Origin: Verrucomicrobiaceae bacterium UBA1938
GTDB taxonomy: Bacteria > Verrucomicrobiota > Verrucomicrobiia > Verrucomicrobiales > Verrucomicrobiaceae
Assembly (NCBI GenBank): GCA_002336895.1
Contig: DDFC01000005.1
Span: forward strand, 1-64,000
DNA length: 64,000 nt
Direction: 5' to 3'
Positions 40,917-49,974 of the stretch are shown here, one piece after another. A model generated the notes under the pieces. The model saw nothing but the letters and a program-made list of their open reading frames with translations. It was not told where the DNA came from and searched no databases. How positions within the stretch are numbered: position 1 is the stretch's first letter; every line of letters begins with the position of its first letter. A program made the position numbers and the translations under genes.

Positions 40917-41678
40917 TTACTCTACTTCACACACAATCCGAAACCCCACGCTGTCGAGATGAACATTGTGCGGGTCGGGGCCGCGAAATGACGCCAGCAG
41001 GCGTTTTTCGCTGCCGGCTCTGAAGGATCCGCCGCGAACGATGCGCAGCGTGTTTTTAGGCGGGTCGTACCAGCCGTCCACCCACTCCCAGACATTGCCG
41101 GCGAAGTCGTGGAGACCGTTCGAATCGGCGGGGTAGCTGCCCACGGGTGCTGTGTCTGGGTAGCCGTCGTCCACCTCCAGCCATTTGGCGTCGTAGCTGG
41201 CGTGGTACTTTTTGCCAAAGGCTTCGTCACAGAAATTGCCCGAGTCTTTTGTCAGCGGTCCCTTGCCCCAATGATGCACATCAGTACTTACTGGCTGCTG
41301 GTTTGGTGGGATGTCCGGCTTCTCATGCAGGCCACCGAGCAGGCTCCACTCCTGATCGGTGAGGAGGCGGTACCTGCGGCCTTCCTTCTTGCCCAGCCAC
41401 TCGCAGAACGCCAGCGCCTCGGTGAAGCTGACATTGACCGCAGGATGATCCGGAGTCTGGGGGAAGTCGGGCTTCTTCCATTCGGTGTTCGTCGCGGCGG
41501 CAAAAGACTGATAATCCTTCACGCGCGTCTCAAAGCGGCACACCAGCACCTTGAGGCCGGGCACGCGCACAAACGGCATTTCCAGGCTGTTGGTGAATGC
41601 TGTTTCGACTTTGCCCGACTGCGCGCTGGCACAGTGCGCGAGCAGCAGCAGGGCGAAGGCGGTGAGTGTGCGCGGCAT
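40917..41678 (-). CDS. SUMF1/FGE-fold protein 2, exported
   Basis: A 253-residue protein with a signal sequence (PRTLTAFALLLLAHCASAQ) and one SUMF1 domain. Shared motifs with the protein at 37567 include TNSLEMPFVRVPG, ALAFCEWLGKKEGRRYRLLTD, FAGNVWEWVDGW and IVRGGSFRAGSEKRLLASFR. The FGE Cys pair is absent here too. The start at 41678 leaves a 4-base gap after the hydrolase stop, so it is probably translated with the upstream hydrolase as an operon. Role unknown. Confidence 0.85.
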   Translation of the reverse strand: MPRTLTAFALLLLAHCASAQSGKVETAFTNSLEMPFVRVPGLKVLVCRFETRVKDYQSFAAATNTEWKKPDFPQTPDHPAVNVSFTEALAFCEWLGKKEGRRYRLLTDQEWSLLGGLHEKPDIPPNQQPVSTDVHHWGKGPLTKDSGNFCDEAFGKKYHASYDAKWLEVDDGYPDTAPVGSYPADSNGLHDFAGNVWEWVDGWYDPPKNTLRIVRGGSFRAGSEKRLLASFRGPDPHNVHLDSVGFRIVCEVE

Positions 41679-41682
41679 GGGC

Positions 41683-43704
41683 TTACTTCTTGGCAGACGG
41701 AGCGGGCTTCCACTCCCAGCTCTCTCCGAAGAAGCCGGCATCGCTGATGCCGCCGGGGGCCTGGCTGGTCTTGGGCTTGGTGAGGTCGATCACCGCCCAG
41801 TCCGGCAGCTTGGCCACCTGACGGGCATTGTTGAGATAGTCGTACTCACGATAGGTGAAGCTGCTGTTGATCACCACATACTTCGTGGGATTGAGCGGGT
41901 TCGGGTAGATGAGCACCGGGGCGCTGGTGGTGGCATCGTAGGTCTTGCCATTGGCCACCAGTTTGTCCTTCGACCATTGGATGGGCAGCTTGTCGGCGAT
42001 CTTGGCCAGCACGGCATTGCTCTGCGGATCTCCCCACAGCACGAGGTTGCTGGAGGAGATGTCGGCGTCGCTGACTGCGGTGTCGTCCTTGGTCGGGGCA
42101 TCGCCACGGAACTGGCGGCGCCATTCAAACTGGGCGCGCTCCAGCTCGGCATTGGCCCAGGTGTCCACCTTCTCGCCAATGCCGGGCTTGGTGGGCTTCA
42201 CAAAGAGAAATTTGTCCATGAAGGCGTCGTCGATGGGGCCTTCGAGACCGTGCTTCTTCACGAGCTTGCCATCTTCCTGATTGTCCAGCGTCTGAGTCCA
42301 TTTGCCATTCTTGAGCTGGAAGTGCACCAGCCAGGAGCGGTCCAGCTTAGGGCGGGTGACTTCAAGGAGCTGGCCGTCGATGCTGACCACGGGCTTGAAG
42401 AGCAGGGGCATGGGGCAGTGGCCGGAAGGCATGTCCAGCGTGAAGGCGGTGATGTTTTGCAGCTTGATGGTGATCTCAGACGGGCCGGTGATGCGGGCAT
42501 GGATGCGGCCGCGCTCCCAGTGCTGCTCCAGCGCATCCACCGTGACCCAGTGCATGTGATTGTAACGCAGGAACCACGTGGAAAGATGGATCTCCTTGGG
42601 CACGCGATTGCGGCCCATGGCGGCGATGCTGGCCAGGCGCTTCTCGATCTCGATGAGGGAGTCGGGATGAATCTTGTGCGCGGTCTGCGGGCCGATGATG
42701 TGCAGCAGGTCCACATTCTCTCCACGCAGGGCCTTCTCCATCATGTCGGCGGCCTGCTTCTGTTTGTCGATCTCGCCGCTGTAGGCCACGGTGGGGCAGT
42801 TTTCCAGGTTAAGGGCATTGTCGGTGGCATTGTACCAGTGCCAGAGCTTTTTCTGGTACCAAGGAGCGCCGCTCACATCCTCATTCTGGAATCCGCCGAG
42901 GAATTCGGGAGTCTCGGAGAAGCCCGCCCCGGGATTGGCACCACACCATTTGTCTGCGTAGTTCACCGCAAACTGCCAGGCTGCCGCACCGCCCATGCTG
43001 AAGCCACGCACGATCACGCGGTCTTCATCGATGGCGTAGAACTTGGACGCATGATCAATCGCTTCCAGCAGGTCGATCTCTCCTGCAAATTTGTTGGCGC
43101 AGCAGTAGCGGCCGTAGGGGTGCAGCACCAGCGCCCCCTTGGGCGTGATTTGTCCGGCCTGCTTGCGGCGCTGATCCAGGAAGGCCATCTCGCTAAGGGT
43201 TTCGCCGCGGCCATGACACCAGATGTCCATGCGCACCGGGGCTCCCACATAGCTCTCGGGAATGATCATGCCATAGGGCTGCACGGAGCCGTCGATCTTG
43301 GAGCGGTAGGCGCGCACCACGAGGCCCTTCTGCTTGGTCCAGGGAGCCTGTCCGCCTTTGAACTGCTCGGCTCGCTGCAAGCCTTCAGCCAGTATTTCAT
43401 CGGCGCTTTTGAGTTCTCCCAGCTTGTGCACCTCGTTGTAGCGCAGCGCCCAGTCCACGGCCTTGTGGTAGATCTCGATGTCTGGCAGCAGATCGGCCAG
43501 CAGCGGGTTCTTGGCCTGCGCCTTGGCCGCGTCATCGATGGCGGTGCGCAGCTTTTTCAGACCTTCGGTGAGACGTGTGCGGTCTGCATCCGGCACTGCG
43601 ACTCCGGCTGGGGGGACGGGACGCACGTTGTCGGCGGCATTGTCCTTGGGACCATCGGCAAAGGCGGAACAGAGGGCGAGGAGAGGGAGGAGGAGGCGCT
43701 TCAT
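41683..43704 (-). CDS. Secreted alpha/beta hydrolase (prolyl-oligopeptidase type)
   Basis: A 673-residue exported hydrolase with a short signal (KRLLLPLLALCSAFA). The hydrolase domain shows DIWCHGRGETLSE, GALVLHPYGRYCCAN and the nucleophile elbow VIVRGFSMGGAAAW (Ser near residue 235). Candidate acid/His residues lie in the AYSGEIDKQ and AHKIHPDS segments. A long beta-rich C-terminal half follows (about residues 370-670). Prolyl-oligopeptidase-like or esterase activity is inferred. The operon continues with the SUMF1-fold gene, 4 bases away. Confidence 0.82.
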   Translation of the reverse strand: MKRLLLPLLALCSAFADGPKDNAADNVRPVPPAGVAVPDADRTRLTEGLKKLRTAIDDAAKAQAKNPLLADLLPDIEIYHKAVDWALRYNEVHKLGELKSADEILAEGLQRAEQFKGGQAPWTKQKGLVVRAYRSKIDGSVQPYGMIIPESYVGAPVRMDIWCHGRGETLSEMAFLDQRRKQAGQITPKGALVLHPYGRYCCANKFAGEIDLLEAIDHASKFYAIDEDRVIVRGFSMGGAAAWQFAVNYADKWCGANPGAGFSETPEFLGGFQNEDVSGAPWYQKKLWHWYNATDNALNLENCPTVAYSGEIDKQKQAADMMEKALRGENVDLLHIIGPQTAHKIHPDSLIEIEKRLASIAAMGRNRVPKEIHLSTWFLRYNHMHWVTVDALEQHWERGRIHARITGPSEITIKLQNITAFTLDMPSGHCPMPLLFKPVVSIDGQLLEVTRPKLDRSWLVHFQLKNGKWTQTLDNQEDGKLVKKHGLEGPIDDAFMDKFLFVKPTKPGIGEKVDTWANAELERAQFEWRRQFRGDAPTKDDTAVSDADISSSNLVLWGDPQSNAVLAKIADKLPIQWSKDKLVANGKTYDATTSAPVLIYPNPLNPTKYVVINSSFTYREYDYLNNARQVAKLPDWAVIDLTKPKTSQAPGGISDAGFFGESWEWKPAPSAKK

Positions 43705-43736
43705 GGCTGGCGGATCTAGAAGAAGAGATGAGGAGG

Positions 43737-44339
43737 CTATTTCTTGCGGCGTGTTTTGATTTTCGGCGCGGAAAGCAGCGGCACATTGTGCAGCTCAAAA
43801 GGGCCGCTGGTGGCGCTGTCAAACTCAGCAGCTGCCTCCAGTCCGATGCGGGCGATCTCCTCGGCGGTCTTGCCTTTGTCATAGGCAGCCTGCATGGCCC
43901 CCAGCGCGTAGTCGCGGCCCGAGCCTGCGGCCCAGAACTTGTGGAACTGCTGCGCAGAGCGGTAGGAGTAGATGGCAAAGATGCCATGCGCATTGGCCAT
44001 GAGGCCGTAGAACTGTGTGGTCTCGTACTCCTCCCCCTTGTCAGGAGCGGCGGACATGAAGTATTCCACCTTCAGCCATGCGTGGGCGTGGCGGAAAGTT
44101 TCAAAGATGGCCTCGCAGGAGGAGAAATTGCGCGGACGCTCCGGATTGGCAAAGTAGCTGTTCAGCACCACGAGGCTGGCCGAGGTGCCCACCAGTCCGA
44201 TGTAGGTGTCTTCGATTTTGGTGATCTTGGTCTTGTTGACGACATGCTGCGCCTTCTGCCGCAGAGAGCCAAGACAGCTGAGCGTATCCGCGCCAATGCA
44301 GGCGACGCCGTTTTTCTGAGCAACAACGATGGTGGACAT
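43737..44339 (-). CDS. Proteasome-like Ntn-hydrolase family protein
   Basis: A 200-residue protein with the proteasome/HslV-type Ntn-hydrolase pattern. The N-terminus reads MSTIVVAQKNGVACIGADT, where Ser2 or Thr3 could be the nucleophile. Downstream are KITKIEDTYIGLVGTSAS, AAGSGRDYALGAMQAAYD and AAAEFDSATSGPFELHNV, matching the SGGP-like region of beta subunits. The start at 44339 places the nucleophile at the N-terminus. No HslU or proteasomal ATPase gene is adjacent; the NMP-kinase-like gene lies 70 bases upstream. Assembly state and activity are unknown. Confidence 0.72.
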   Translation of the reverse strand: MSTIVVAQKNGVACIGADTLSCLGSLRQKAQHVVNKTKITKIEDTYIGLVGTSASLVVLNSYFANPERPRNFSSCEAIFETFRHAHAWLKVEYFMSAAPDKGEEYETTQFYGLMANAHGIFAIYSYRSAQQFHKFWAAGSGRDYALGAMQAAYDKGKTAEEIARIGLEAAAEFDSATSGPFELHNVPLLSAPKIKTRRKK

Positions 44340-44408
44340 GAGAGCCTGATGTTTAAAGAGAACGCAGGAGCTGCGCAACCTTCAAACAACAGGCATCCAG
44401 TTCTGGCG

Positions 44409-45620
44409 CTATCCGCGGCGGATCTCCGAGCCTTTGAAGATGATGCGGAAGCGGAAGACCTTCTTCTTGCGGCAGAAGATCTGGCCGGTCTCCTTGTCAA
44501 AACGTTCAGGGATCTCGATGCGATGCAGGTCCGCCGTGGCGTGGTAGCCGCGCTCGGAGAAGATGTCGATCAACATGGCCAGTGCCTCGGGATCGTGGAA
44601 GAGCTTGTCTTCGGTATTGATGTCAGCACGGCCGGAGATCGCGTGCCGGACGATGATGGGCATCATCTTCTCCTGGATGAAGGCCGCCACAGCCTGCATG
44701 AGCTCAGGCTTTTCCACCTTGTAGCTGTCCAGACGGCGCACCAGATCCTGGCGCGCATGACGCACGATCTCGCTGGCCAGCGGCAGGTCGCGCAGTTGGT
44801 CAAAGGTGCGCGGATCGAGTTCGAGCGAGCTTTGATACTCCAGCTCGCGGATGATGTTGTCCTGCACCAGCTCCAGCGGGGCCTGGGCATTGATGAAGTG
44901 GTAGTGGAAGATCTCCTTGAGCGAGACCAGTGCGTCGTACGTCTTCTCCTTGAAGACCTGGTAGCGGTTGCGTGCCAGAGCGGGGTCAAAGTCGGTGGCG
45001 CGCTCCTCCCACAGCTCGCCGATGCCGGAGCTGCGCACTTCTTCATTGTGCGCCAGCACTTCTTTGCCGCGCTTGAGCTGGCGCGCTATGCTCTCCGCCT
45101 CATCAACAAACAGCACCATGATGTGAAAGATGGGCTGTTTGAAATGCGCGGCTTCCGGTGTCTGCGAAAACTCGCGGCGCAGGCGGATCATCTCATCAAA
45201 GAGCATCTTGAGGCACTCCACCTGCACCTTGGTGCGCGGGAAGCCGTCGAGGATAGCACCATTCTGCTGCTCGGGCTCCAGCAGCTTGCGAATGAGGATG
45301 CCCACCACCTCGCGGTCTCCCACCATGCCTCCCTGAGACTTGAGCTTTCTGGCCTCTGGGCTGTCCAGCAGTGCACTTACTACAATGGGCTCTGCAGTGA
45401 TGCCGCGCACTTCGCGGATGAAGTCGGTGTTGGTGCCTTTGCCCGCGCCGGGGGCGCCGCCCAGCAGGATCAGCTCTTTGGGAAAGCGCAGCTTCTCGCG
45501 GCCATAGTCGGCTTCGAGCTGTTTCCAGACATGATTGAAGATCAGCTGGGCGTCTTTGATTTCCAGGTCCGCCGGAGCGGCGGGCTTGGGGGCAGGTTCT
45601 GGGGGCGTGGTGGGCTGCAT
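44409..45620 (-). CDS. Nucleoside-monophosphate-kinase-like P-loop protein
   Basis: A 403-residue cytoplasmic protein with an adenylate-kinase-like core: P-loop LILLGGAPGAGKGTNTDF (residues about 50-67), ILDGFPRTKVQVECL and RGKEVLAHNEEV, with a following arginine-rich segment. A C-terminal extension of about 200 residues has no recognised domain. It could be a specialised nucleotide kinase or a regulatory P-loop protein. It is read leftward, 70 bases ahead of the proteasome-like gene, and may share its transcript. Two further leftward genes follow. Confidence 0.72.
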   Translation of the reverse strand: MQPTTPPEPAPKPAAPADLEIKDAQLIFNHVWKQLEADYGREKLRFPKELILLGGAPGAGKGTNTDFIREVRGITAEPIVVSALLDSPEARKLKSQGGMVGDREVVGILIRKLLEPEQQNGAILDGFPRTKVQVECLKMLFDEMIRLRREFSQTPEAAHFKQPIFHIMVLFVDEAESIARQLKRGKEVLAHNEEVRSSGIGELWEERATDFDPALARNRYQVFKEKTYDALVSLKEIFHYHFINAQAPLELVQDNIIRELEYQSSLELDPRTFDQLRDLPLASEIVRHARQDLVRRLDSYKVEKPELMQAVAAFIQEKMMPIIVRHAISGRADINTEDKLFHDPEALAMLIDIFSERGYHATADLHRIEIPERFDKETGQIFCRKKKVFRFRIIFKGSEIRRG

Positions 45621-45680
45621 TCGGTGGCAGTGCGCCTATCGTGATTCCCGGCGGTCTGTCAAACAGGAGTCATGCCCCTT

Positions 45681-48600
45681 TTAGCCCTTTAGTGTCATCA
45701 AATACGCCAGCAGATCGGCCACCTGCTGATCCTGCAGCGCGTCCAGCAGCCCCTCGGGCATGAGGGAGCGGCGGATGAACTTGGTGCTGCGGATGTCCTT
45801 TTTGTCCAGCCGGCGATCCGGCAGGCCGGGCTGGCGGATGACGGTGGCCAGCTTGTCCTCGCTGACAAAGAAGGCGTCGATGAGATCGCCATTCGTCATC
45901 TCCACCCGAAAGATGCGGTAGCCGGGCTCCATGGCGGCATTGGGCGTTAGGATGTTGCGCAGCACGGCTTCCAGGCCCATCGCGCCCGCGCCGCTGAGGT
46001 TTGGCCCGATCTGCCCGCCCGCGCTGCCGATCTGGTGGCAGGCCATGCAGAGGGCGCTGAGGGCCTTGCCATTGGCTGCGTTGCCTTTCGGAGCCAGAGC
46101 GGTGTAGCGGGTGAATTTAGAATCGAGCGCCTTTGCCTGCTCCTCGGTGAGCAGCGGCGGTGTGTCCACGGTTTTGGCAAGACGGGCACCTTTGCCGAAC
46201 AGGCTTGTTCCCTTGGCGGTTTTGACGGTGCCCTGAACCGGTGTGTTGAGGTCAAAGGTTTCAATCGGCTTGCCACATTGTTTGGTGCTCGGCAGCACGC
46301 GATCAAAGTTGGCGCGGATTTCAGCGGCCGTACGCGCACTGTCCCACACACGGAACTCCGTGATGGCCCCGGTGGTGCCCTGTTTTGGACTGCTCCAGGC
46401 GATCTTGCAGTTTTCCCATTTGGCAGGCGCGGGCTTGGTGCCTATGGCATCCAGTTCGCCGTTTTGATAAATGCGCAGGATTCCTTTGTCATCACGGGTC
46501 ACGGCGAGGTGCGTCCAGAGGTCCGGCGTCATGGGCTTGGTGGCCACGCAGACATCGCGCAGCTCGGAGCCGGCATAGAGGCGGAACTTGGAGCCGAAGA
46601 AATTCATGTCCACTCCGCCCGGGGTGCCTAGCAGGCTGTCCGCATTGCCAATGCCCTCAGCGAGTCGCACCCAGGCCTCGACGGTGAAGGGGCCGTCGAG
46701 CGTGATCTTGGCGTCCACCCAGGCGGTGTCTTCGCCATCCAGAAGCAGCACCTCATGGAAGATGCCGCCGAGTTGCTGCTGGAGTTTCTCCAACGCAGGA
46801 TCACCACCAAGCACTGTGGCGAGCTTTTCAATGGTGGAACCGTCGAGATCGGACTGCGGCAGAGATTTGTCGAGCAACGCGGCAACAACGGCCTGCGCAC
46901 CTGTCTTGGTGCTGGCGATGCTGCCGAGCGCGCCGCGTCTTTGAGCAGGCTGGAGACCGGGGTAGAGAGCGAGGAATTTCCCGGCGGCATCGGGGGCACG
47001 TGAAGCCGCGAGAGCCTGGAGCGCAGCATCACGAATGAGCAGATCACCATCGGATTGAGCAATTGTGGCAAGCAGGCCGGAAGCGCTGCTATGAAGATCG
47101 CGCAGTGTGTTGAGAAGTGCGACAGATCGCTGCTTCTCCACCATTGCGACGAGATCACCTTCGAGTGCTGTGAGCTGGAAACCACCGATGAGTTGCAGCG
47201 CTAAAGTGATGCGGGCACTCCTGCCTGCATCAGCGCCCCCATTGCGGGCAGGAGTGCCCGCATCACTTTGGAGCATCTCCTTCGCCGCCTCCGTGAGCTG
47301 CGGCGCGATCTTGGAGGCATCCAGCTTGGTACGCTGAGCCAGCAGCTTCTCAGCGACAGCCGTGCGGGATTTTTCATTTGTCAGCAGCGCCTTCAGGGCA
47401 TCGCCAACTCCAGGCTCCTCGGGGCACTGCGCCAGACGCAGAAGCTCCTCGTCATTCGGTGCACGGTCCAGTTGCGGCAGCAGTTTGGCCACGCGAGAGG
47501 CGCTGGCTTTCGGCTCAAGAGCCAGCGAGGCCAGAACGCGTGCCTCCACCGGCAGCTTTGCGGCGGCGTCTGAGTCGAGGAATTTTGCGACCGCGTCAGG
47601 ATGTCGCTCCAGGAACATGCGGACGAGGAAGCGTTCAAACTCGCGGTCATACGCTTCGCGCACGGGGATCTGCTTCGGGCCGCGTGACGACTGGCCCAGC
47701 GGGCCGGGGAGGGATGGCTTGGCGAAGGCCAGAAGTTCGGCGATGTTCTGTTCATTCAAGCTGCGACCCAGCTTGCGGATAGGACTGCTTTCGCGGGGGT
47801 AGGCGTACTCGGCCACTGCCCAGTGACTGGAGGCAAGCTCCTGACGATCTGCGAGCGTCTGCCATGCCAGATGAGATTTGCCAAGCGGCGCCTCCTTGAG
47901 TGCGAGATTGAGCTCATTGCTGGAGAGCTTCATAAAATCAGCCACTTCGGCTTTTGCCCCCTTCGGCTTCACCCGCCAGATGCGGCCTCTCGTCTTATCC
48001 CGATCCGGATGCGCGCGTGGCACTTCGTTGTGGGAGATGATTTTGTTATACCAGTCCACAATGTAGATGCAGCCATCGGGGCCGTTGGTTAGGCCCACCG
48101 GACGGAAGAAGGGATCGTCGCAAGTGAGGAGGTCGGTGAGTTGTTCGAGTTTCCAATAGGCTCCATCGCGATGCATGCCGAGGGTTTGAACCTTCGAGAT
48201 GATTGGATTGGCCACAGCCATGGTGTGAGCTGCCGTTTTGTCGCGGAGTGGTCCGCCTTCCACCAACGCCAGCCCGCTTAATCCCGTGCCTCCCATGCGG
48301 AACTCTGCCGCAGGTGGAAAGTCAGGCTGATAGCTCTTCTTCAGCGGTTCCATGCCACCGGGGTAGTAGGCGTATTCATGGAAGGGCATGACGGGGTAGC
48401 CATAGTCGTTCGCCTCCTGAATGAAAGCCTCGCCATCGCCCGTGAGGACGAGCCCCCAGATGTTGTTGGGGCCGACGCTGGTCATCTCAAACTCGCTGCC
48501 ATCCGGGCGCATGCGGGCCATGCCGCACTTGGGGTAGTCCACCACCACATCGCTGCCGGGTTTGTGCACCTTGCTGTTATTAAACAGACCCTGAGCCATC

Positions 48601-49862
48601 CAGATCCAGCCGCCGGGAGCGCGGGTGAACTGATGCGGAAACAGGTGCGAGTCCTGCACGCCGAATCCGGTGAGGATGACCTCGCGCTTGTCAGATTTGC
48701 CATCGCCATCGGTGTCCTTAAGGAGGAGCAGATCATGGCCGTGGAGAGTGTAGCAGGAGTCGCCATTGCCCCAGGGAAGGATACCCAGCGGGATGGCGAG
48801 GCCGTCGGCGAAGACGGTGGGATTGGTGAGTCCACCCGCGGGAATCGGCGCATTCACCGACTCCCGCGGATAGACGAGCACCTTGTCCTTGCCCCGGGCC
48901 GCATACACGGCCTCCGCTGCAGCTGGGTTCTCATTCGCATCCACGGGATACTCCAGCGCCGTCTGTGTCCACAATCGACCTCGCTGGTCAAAGTAAACGC
49001 TGACGAATTTGCCGATGCCGTCGCTCTCCTGAATGACGAGCTCGATTTCGTAGCCGTCGGCCACATGAAATTTCTTGAGCTGTTCCTGCGCGGTCAGGGC
49101 AGTGCCCTGGACGTTGTTGTAGCTGATGTCGCGCTTGGCTGGCGCAGCTGCGTCGGCCTGTTTCTTCGGCGGCGGGGACACGAGCTTGCGCGCGGCATCT
49201 ACGCCGCCGAGCGATTCCCAGGTTGGCGCGCCGGGAGTGGGTGGCAGTTCTTCCACCGTCACGTCTTTCACCTGAACGAGGCATACGCCACCGCTGTGCA
49301 CCTGCGGGGCGATCTGGCCGTCCAGCGCGATGTTCTTGTCCGTCTCCGTGTAGTCGATGCACAGCACGCCATTGATCCAGGTCTGGATGCGCGGCCCTTC
49401 GGCTCGGATGCGGTATTCATTCCAGCCAAAGACGTCCACAGCCTTGTCCAGTGCGGTCTGCTGCTCTGCTGTGGGCACCCAGATGGGCTTGTTGCGACGG
49501 AACTCGTCGTAAATTTTGCCAAACCAGCCTGCGCCGCAGTCCACCTGATAGCCCGACATGTGTGCGCCGCCGGGCACGCGAAGGCTGCGGATCTGGATGC
49601 CGCTGTTGATCATGCCGGTTTTTGGATCACCGCTGACCTTGATCTTGAGCTTCAGCTCAAAGTTCTGATAGCTCTTCTTGGTGCAGATAAAGTGGTTCTC
49701 CTTGATCTTCTCCGTGGTGGAGCCGCCGGTGATCATGCCATCCTCCACGCGCCAGACTTTGGGATCGTAGTCCCAGCCTTCGAGGGTCTTGCCATCAAAG
49801 ACGGAAACAGGCTCCGCGTGGAGAGCCGTGGCGAGGAGGAGCAGGGTTAGGGCATGCTTCAT
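45681..49862 (-). CDS. PVC-type multidomain protein (DUF1080-PVC-HEAT-LamG-CxxCH)
   Basis: A 1393-residue exported protein (signal MKHALTLLLLATALHA). Order: DUF1080 beta-jellyroll (about 15-205), a PVC-type propeller/heme-linked region (about 260-640), HEAT-like repeats (about 650-1010), a LamG-like domain (about 1040-1200) and a C-terminal c-type cytochrome module with heme site CMACH near residue 1267. Proteins of this class are PVC hallmarks, possibly for sugar oxidation. Residues about 864-887 are encoded by a long DNA palindrome inserted in frame. The AraC gene is divergent, with a gap of 112 bases. Confidence 0.92.
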   Translation of the reverse strand: MKHALTLLLLATALHAEPVSVFDGKTLEGWDYDPKVWRVEDGMITGGSTTEKIKENHFICTKKSYQNFELKLKIKVSGDPKTGMINSGIQIRSLRVPGGAHMSGYQVDCGAGWFGKIYDEFRRNKPIWVPTAEQQTALDKAVDVFGWNEYRIRAEGPRIQTWINGVLCIDYTETDKNIALDGQIAPQVHSGGVCLVQVKDVTVEELPPTPGAPTWESLGGVDAARKLVSPPPKKQADAAAPAKRDISYNNVQGTALTAQEQLKKFHVADGYEIELVIQESDGIGKFVSVYFDQRGRLWTQTALEYPVDANENPAAAEAVYAARGKDKVLVYPRESVNAPIPAGGLTNPTVFADGLAIPLGILPWGNGDSCYTLHGHDLLLLKDTDGDGKSDKREVILTGFGVQDSHLFPHQFTRAPGGWIWMAQGLFNNSKVHKPGSDVVVDYPKCGMARMRPDGSEFEMTSVGPNNIWGLVLTGDGEAFIQEANDYGYPVMPFHEYAYYPGGMEPLKKSYQPDFPPAAEFRMGGTGLSGLALVEGGPLRDKTAAHTMAVANPIISKVQTLGMHRDGAYWKLEQLTDLLTCDDPFFRPVGLTNGPDGCIYIVDWYNKIISHNEVPRAHPDRDKTRGRIWRVKPKGAKAEVADFMKLSSNELNLALKEAPLGKSHLAWQTLADRQELASSHWAVAEYAYPRESSPIRKLGRSLNEQNIAELLAFAKPSLPGPLGQSSRGPKQIPVREAYDREFERFLVRMFLERHPDAVAKFLDSDAAAKLPVEARVLASLALEPKASASRVAKLLPQLDRAPNDEELLRLAQCPEEPGVGDALKALLTNEKSRTAVAEKLLAQRTKLDASKIAPQLTEAAKEMLQSDAGTPARNGGADAGRSARITLALQLIGGFQLTALEGDLVAMVEKQRSVALLNTLRDLHSSASGLLATIAQSDGDLLIRDAALQALAASRAPDAAGKFLALYPGLQPAQRRGALGSIASTKTGAQAVVAALLDKSLPQSDLDGSTIEKLATVLGGDPALEKLQQQLGGIFHEVLLLDGEDTAWVDAKITLDGPFTVEAWVRLAEGIGNADSLLGTPGGVDMNFFGSKFRLYAGSELRDVCVATKPMTPDLWTHLAVTRDDKGILRIYQNGELDAIGTKPAPAKWENCKIAWSSPKQGTTGAITEFRVWDSARTAAEIRANFDRVLPSTKQCGKPIETFDLNTPVQGTVKTAKGTSLFGKGARLAKTVDTPPLLTEEQAKALDSKFTRYTALAPKGNAANGKALSALCMACHQIGSAGGQIGPNLSGAGAMGLEAVLRNILTPNAAMEPGYRIFRVEMTNGDLIDAFFVSEDKLATVIRQPGLPDRRLDKKDIRSTKFIRRSLMPEGLLDALQDQQVADLLAYLMTLKG
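47203..47269. repeat. Long palindrome inside the PVC-protein coding sequence
   Basis: A 23-bp perfect arm (47203-47225) and its complement (47247-47269) flank a 21-base spacer. The stem continues for 3 more pairs after one G-T pair. Read in frame on the minus strand it encodes SDAGTPARNGGADAGRSARI, then TLA. It looks like a mobile palindrome (REP or RPE-like) tolerated in a linker between HEAT-like repeats. Confidence 0.85.
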
Positions 49863-49974
49863 GGTCGGAATAACGGGTTGGATAGCCGCAGGCTAGCAGG
49901 ACCGCATGCACGGTGTCATGCCTGAAATGCACCTGTGCGTGACATCGCAAGTCTTTCGCGATTAAATGGGACGC
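49863..49974. promoter_or_regulatory. Divergent promoter region, AraC gene and PVC gene
   Basis: Only 112 bases separate the divergent starts, so it must hold both promoters and likely the AraC binding site. No clear inverted repeat or boxes were identified by eye. Confidence 0.5.

Noticed and set aside
37567..41678. The SUMF1 proteins as true sulfatase-maturing FGE
   Set aside because: The C-terminal Cys pair that binds copper and acts in FGE is absent in both, so a maturase role is not supported.
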